DNA of 14,059 nucleotides from Irineochytrium annulatum (lineage: Eukaryota > Chytridiomycota > Chytridiomycetes > Chytridiales > Chytridiaceae), in NCBI GenBank assembly GCA_027600665.1, contig JADGJL010000773.1, positions 1 through 14,059 of the forward strand, in the 5' to 3' direction. The first letter of the stretch is position 1; each line of letters opens with the position of its first letter. Below, one piece after another: positions 10,095-14,059 of this stretch. The translations under genes and the position numbers were made by a program. The notes under the pieces are model-generated. The model did not search any database. It saw only the letters and a program-made list of their open reading frames with translations, and was not told the origin of the DNA.

Positions 10095-10552
10095 TTTATG
10101 ATCACAAAAGTTTAGTGCATGCAAAAGGTGACCACCCGACTCAAGCAATTAAGAACACACACAAATGGCTATATAGTTTCCACCACCAATGTGAAGAAAA
10201 TGGCGCACATAATTGCTTGGAGATTTACAATGTGTGCTGTGTGTTACCAGAATGATATGGAGTTTGGGGGGGCTTGCGATCCTGAGCATGAAGATTACAA
10301 AAGTTCATATTTACAGTTTTTCTGTGTCATCGCTTCATAATGGGGATGGGTGAGCATGTATGGTGCATATGATGGGAACTTTACAAATTTTCTCCTATTC
10401 CACCCCGATATGGTTTTGCGCACAAAAATTGGACAACTCAATAGTTACCCAACATAAAGAACGAGTTGAACAGCGAACAGCAGTCGACTAAGCAGCAGCG
10501 AGTTTCAAACTCATAAGGTGACACGACAGCGCCCATCAAGCGGACGAGTTAG
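10095..10552. other. Intergenic stretch without a convincing gene
   Basis: This stretch is more AT-rich than the genic part. A 73-codon open frame at 10119-10340 has no recognisable feature and probably arises by chance. No tRNA, tandem repeat or retroelement motif was seen. Confidence 0.4.
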
Positions 10553-10870
10553 TCAGCAAAAAATTCCATCCGCTAGTTGCTGGCTGTGGACGATGATATG
10601 CGGCTGAACGTGAGACACGCTCAACTTCTCTTCATGGTCTTCTCCGTCATCGCAAACCGGATTTGTTGGTTTGACAACTAAACGTGTTGGTTCATCGAGA
10701 GTCACAACAGTCGTTAGCATCAAGTTGGTGGCTGGCGATGTGCCTTCCAGATTTATCATGTAGGACCGTAGTTTTGCTACTTGATCAAATCCATGATAGC
10801 GGTCTTGGTCGTGGCCGTGAGAGAGCCCTTCAGCATTGAAGCTTTGAAGCGAGATAGGTGTGTCGTTCGC
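10553..10870 (-). other. Uncharacterised open frame of 105 codons without a clear start
   Basis: The frame is open from just after a TGA at 10871-10873 to a TGA stop at 10553. Its first in-frame ATG is at 10759, giving 68 residues (start MINLEGTSPATNL). The composition is protein-like (LQSFNAEGLSHGHDQDRYH upstream of the ATG), but I recognise no domain. It could be an exon of an unseen gene, a decayed transposon gag fragment, or chance. Confidence 0.2.
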
Positions 10871-11180
10871 TCATGAATTGAACTTGAGAAGTCCAACTAA
10901 AAATCAAATGTTAATTGAGCGCATTCCTCTGCCTGCTTGTGTTGAAATAAGATGAGTTACACTGAGACATAACTTCCCCGACGCGTCCAAGACGGCGGCA
11001 TGGTCGAGTAGGTATATTGTTGTTAGCACCTGTGATGTGTTGATGCCAACGCGTCAGCCCATGTCTCTGAGTCTCCATAAACAGTAGAACCTGTAAATAT
11101 AACGAGTAGCTGAAATGAAGGAGCAACAACTGCTTAATGTGGTTGGCAACCTCTTTTCTCTGCCGATGCGGAGTAACGGA
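10871..11180. other. Flank left of the LTR-like unit
   Basis: This non-coding stretch adjoins the CA-side end of the minus-strand LTR-like unit. Read on the minus strand just after the unit, there is no TGG-initiated primer-binding site, which argues against an attached internal retroelement region here. Confidence 0.35.
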
Positions 11181-12088
11181 TGTTGCGGTCCCTTCCCTGT
11201 TAAGCTGCGGAACCGTAGCTCCGACGTAAGTTCGTAAGTATTGAACGTATGTGAGTAAGGTGGTAAAGCTCGTAGCGCCGTCATGAGGATCGTGTAGGCG
11301 CCGAGAGATATTCGATGCAGTGTCGAAGGTGTTGAACCTCCCGCCCGTTGCGTCTCCTCGTGGCAGAGCCTTGGGTTGCCACTGGGCACACCACGCGTAT
11401 CGCCGAAGCGATGAAGGGCATGATACGAGAAGTCTAAGAGGACTCTTTCGTCGGTGACCATATGAGAGGATAAAGAGGTTTTGACTCTTCATCCATCCGT
11501 CATTTGATCGAAGGCCTTGAGGACGTGGGCGTGAAGGAGTTTCCACATCCCTTACATGAGAAGCCTCGCCGGGCTTCTCGTACCACGTCAATATGACGTC
11601 GTCCTGATCGAACAGCGACAGCGTAACCATAACCGAGTGTTCGGGAGGGGGTATGTCGTCGGAGTTGATCCCACAGTGCGCCTTGCAATCGGCGCTAACC
11701 AAGTTCCTTTGGTTAATAACAGTAGAGGTAACAAACGCAATCGCTCAGCCGGGGTGACAATACCTCTCCCGGGGAAGAGGCGCTTCCCTTGTCGGGACGG
11801 TCTGTACCTTCCTGGGATTGAAACGTGACTCGGCCTCATACTTGTTCTTCGCCAATGGATGGGAATATGAGGTTGCTCTGTCGCTGGGGGCACGTTGGCC
11901 CTTCAGCCAGGGTGGTCCCTCAGAGGTCATTGGAAAGCTGGATCGGCAGCTCTTCCAAGCCACTTTGGTCATACAGCACCCAGTCAATCCACTAGGAGTT
12001 ATTCCTGCGGGTGGTCGTTTGGTAAAGCACGGCAGGAAGCGGTCCCTGACTATCACGGGTGACGGCCAGATTGTCCTCCCCACTAACA
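11181..12088 (-). mobile_element. LTR-like repeat, copy 1 (probable solo LTR, 908 bp)
   Basis: Read on the minus strand, the unit starts TGTTAGTGGGG at 12088 and ends CCGCAACA at 11181, giving TG...CA termini as in retroviral-type LTRs. The CA end is set by comparison with copy 2 (13102 to about 13981), where similarity stops at the same base. The TG end is supported by the plus-strand LTR start at 12774, which shares about 40 bases with it. The best conserved blocks include the 29 bases from 11374 (shared with the stretch from 13317) and the block around 11776-11806. No 5-bp target-site duplication is apparent (flanks ACGGA and TGTTA). Open frames inside are not under obvious protein constraint. 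Confidence 0.65.
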
Positions 12089-12766
12089 TGTTAATCTGTC
12101 AGGGCATGAAACAGAATGAGCGACCCACACCACCGTCTGATGACCTGCAACACGAGTTCTCGAACAATCGTCTCCAATCTCCTAAGCACTTCAACATCAA
12201 GGGACGGTTTGTTTGAGACGAGATAGAAAAAGGAACGGTCAACCTTGTGTACATATCTACTGAGGACATGGTTGCCGACATTTTCACGAAGGCATTACCA
12301 CAAGCATTACACACCCAAGTTCACTTCCCTACTAGGGATGCGGAGTCTTGCCAATTTTGAAGGCACAAGCTTAATGACTCCTTCTCGCAACATACAAGTA
12401 CGAAGGCGTCTTGGAGTGGGACTGATTTCTGGTCTCCATACTATGAAACTTACTAGGACCAATCCTTCGCCCTACGCTGCCATCACATCACGCACACGTC
12501 ATGTAGTCGCTTTGAGCTAGTCTGTTAATGAACCAGCTGTGTGTTTAAGCTTGAAACCGTTATCACTACTAGTTGATGGTGACAAATGATTTAGGAATCA
12601 TGATCCAAAATCATCGCGGACTACTACATGGGGGAGGATATTCAATGGCGGCAAGAAAGGCGCTCCGTACATGAAACTCACTACACTCACTGGACTCTAC
12701 TATGGCTCACACCTAGTGTCCTAGGCCACATGGTTGCCTTACCACTGTTTGCGTCGTCCACATTGC
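12089..12766 (+). pseudogene. Degraded Ty1/copia-type pol 3' end (RNase H) and trailing sequence
   Basis: The frame around 12181-12300 encodes the end of a copia RNase H: PKHFNIKGRF, then EKGTVNLVYISTEDM and VADIFTKALP. The last block is the hallmark of Ty1/copia polyproteins. A TGA at 12214-12216 sits where the family normally has an Arg-type residue, consistent with a CGA-to-TGA change. After TKALP (about 12300) the expected continuation moves to another frame (KFTSLLGM, from about 12318), implying a one-base indel near 12298-12304. The left side is cut by the LTR-like unit ending at 12088; reverse transcriptase and integrase are absent. About 400 bases of untranslated element DNA seem to follow, up to the polypurine tract. 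The remnant is not functional. Confidence 0.75.
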
Positions 12767-12773
12767 GGGGGAG
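12767..12773 (+). promoter_or_regulatory. Polypurine tract
   Basis: GGGGGAG lies directly before TGTTAGTGGGG. In copia-type elements a purine run abutting the 3' LTR primes plus-strand synthesis, so its position downstream of the RNase H remnant fits one plus-strand element. Confidence 0.6.
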
Positions 12774-13101
12774 TGTTAGTGGGGAGGACAATCCGGCCAT
12801 CACCCGTGGTAGTTATTGGAATAGCACGCCAGGCTGAGCCAGCGTGCACTTATGAAATTATTACGCGTCCATGCCGTGACGCACGCAAACTGCGGTGGGT
12901 CCTCATCGTGCTCTCGTTCGAAAAACCACCGCTGTTTGGTCAGCATACAACGTGCCAATCACGTCGTTGTGGGCTCAAAATCGTTCCAAAGACATGCGAA
13001 ATGCTCGAAAACTGCTTTCGCCGTAACAAGGGCAATGATTGAGCCAGCCAAAACCGGACATGACTAAACTACGCCGTTGTCTTGCTAACGTACACGCAAT
13101 T
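12774..13101 (+). mobile_element. 3' LTR start of the plus-strand copia remnant (right end undetermined)
   Basis: The segment starts TGTTAGTGGGGAGGACAATC immediately after the polypurine tract. Its first 40 bases (12774-12813) match, with a few differences, the terminal 40 bases of copy 1 read on the minus strand (12088-12049); beyond that the two differ. The right end is not defined. It stops at the latest at 13101, where copy 2 of the other repeat begins, and may have been interrupted there. Confidence 0.5.
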
Positions 13102-13981
13102 TGTTGCGGTCCCTTTCCTGTTAAGCTGCGGAATTGTAGCTCCGGCCGTAAGTTCGTAAGTGTTGGTCTTAGGTGTGAGAAAACAATAGAGTTTGTAGCG
13201 CCGTCCTTAGTGTTGTAAAGGTCACATTGGCGCAAAGATATATTCGAGCTGGTGTCGAGGTGTTGAAACCTCCCGCCCGTAGCGCCAACTTTACAGTACA
13301 GCCTTGAGTTGCCAATGGGCACACCACGCGTATCGCCGAAGCGATAAAGGGCATGGTACGACAAGTCTAAGAGGACCTTGCCGTCGACGACCAAATGGAT
13401 GATGAAGGGATTTGACTCGCCATCTTTCCGTCATTGATCAAAGGTCTTGAGGACGCGGGCGTGAAGGAACATCACATCCCTGATAGGGCAAGCCACGACG
13501 GGCTTCCCGTACCTCGTCGTTGTGACGTCGTCCCGATCAAACAGCGACAGCGTAGCCATACACGAGTGTTCGGGAGGTGATACTTTGCCGGAGTTGATTG
13601 CGTAGTGCACTTTGCAACCATCGCTAACCAAATGTGTATGGTTACTAACAATACGGGTAACAAACGCAGTCGCTCAGCCGGGTTGAAGATACCTATCCCG
13701 GAGGAGGGGCGCTTCCCTTGTCGGGACGGTCTGTATCTTCCTGGGACAGAAACGTGACTCGGCCTCATCATCGCTCTTCGCCAGCGGATGGGAATATGAG
13801 GTTGGTCTGTCTTGTCGCTGGGAGGGGAGTGGCCCTCCAACCAGGAAGGTCCCGCAGGGGTCATTGGAGCTGGATAGGCAGTTTCCAAGCCACTTTGGTC
13901 ATACAGCATCCAGTCAGTCCACTAGGTGTTAGCCTTCGGGCGGTCTTACAGTATAGCAGGGCAGGAAGAGGTCACTGACTA
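13102..13981 (-). mobile_element. LTR-like repeat, copy 2 (truncated at its TG end)
   Basis: This unit is collinear with copy 1 (11181-12088) in the same orientation, with many substitutions and small indels but long conserved blocks (from 13317, and around 13705-13735). It begins at the same terminal TGTTGCGGTCCC. It loses similarity after the TGACTA at 13976-13981, so roughly the last 40 bases of the unit are missing. No internal retroelement region belonging to it is seen. Confidence 0.65.
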
Positions 13982-14059
13982 CTGTTGAAATAGAATAAAG
14001 AAGCTTGTCTGACGACTGTCTTGCGTAGAATGAGTGGGATTAGCGTTGGCGTGATAATT
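13982..14059. other. Sequence right of truncated copy 2
   Basis: This short stretch begins CTGTTGAAATAGAATAAAG. TGTTGAAA resembles the start of some copia LTRs, but there is too little sequence to decide. No gene seen. Confidence 0.2.

Noticed and set aside
10119..10340. 73-codon plus-strand frame downstream of the second 7-TM gene
   Set aside because: No domain, signal or neighbour support; consistent with chance in AT-rich spacer.
11054..11461. Conserved protein pair (frames at 11054-11461 and 12975-13394, minus strand)
   Set aside because: The similarity follows the DNA repeat evenly, including third codon positions, and the frames break at indels; it reflects repeated LTR-like DNA, not a gene family.
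12245..12520. Independent 91-codon gene
   Set aside because: It overlaps the copia RNase H end and carries that family's C-terminal LLGM segment in the shifted frame.
11181..13981. A single minus-strand retrotransposon with copies 1 and 2 as its two LTRs
   Set aside because: The enclosed RNase H remnant and polypurine tract are on the plus strand, no primer-binding site follows copy 2, and the copies are strongly diverged.

Overview
The window looks like nuclear DNA of a zoosporic (flagellated, early-diverging) fungus, such as a chytrid or blastocladiomycete, or a similar flagellated protist. This is an inference from several signs. All genes are split by very short GT-AG introns (38-85 bp, often with a CTAAC-like branch point). 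A tubulin polyglutamylase (TTLL family) points to a cilium. A six-TM module of the kind known from class III cyclases is fused to a class I cyclic-nucleotide phosphodiesterase. The right end carries decayed Ty1/copia-like retroelement DNA. I could not run any search, so the taxon stays open.

Layout. (1) 1-2955, plus strand: 5'-truncated gene in six exons for a membrane-anchored cyclic-nucleotide phosphodiesterase (887 residues visible). It has six TM segments, a coiled helix, a Ser-rich linker with a PKA-type site, and an intact PDE catalytic domain. (2) 3166-6755, minus strand, convergent with (1): complete seven-exon TTLL polyglutamylase, 1091 residues, with an acidic N-terminal region, a TTLL4/5-like core and a long disordered tail. 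(3) 6756-7169: divergent intergenic region. (4) 7170-8506 and 8866-10094, plus strand: tandem paralogues of 363 and 346 residues. Each has five exons, four introns at homologous positions and phases, and a predicted 7-TM N-out/C-in topology with a long loop between TM5 and TM6. I do not recognise the family. (5) 10095-11180: no convincing gene. (6) 11181-14059: retroelement debris. It holds a 908-bp LTR-like unit on the minus strand (11181-12088), a degraded copia RNase H end on the plus strand with a premature TGA and a probable frameshift, a polypurine tract followed by the start of an LTR (12767 onward), and a second diverged, truncated copy of the 908-bp unit (13102 to about 13981).

Functional reading (inference). 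A membrane PDE degrading cAMP or cGMP, a tubulin polyglutamylase and two putative 7-TM receptors sit side by side. All are plausible parts of zoospore sensing and motility, but nothing in the sequence proves co-regulation. The exon models rest on conserved protein motifs, splice consensus and, for the 7-TM pair, agreement between paralogues. They should be checked with RNA-seq.
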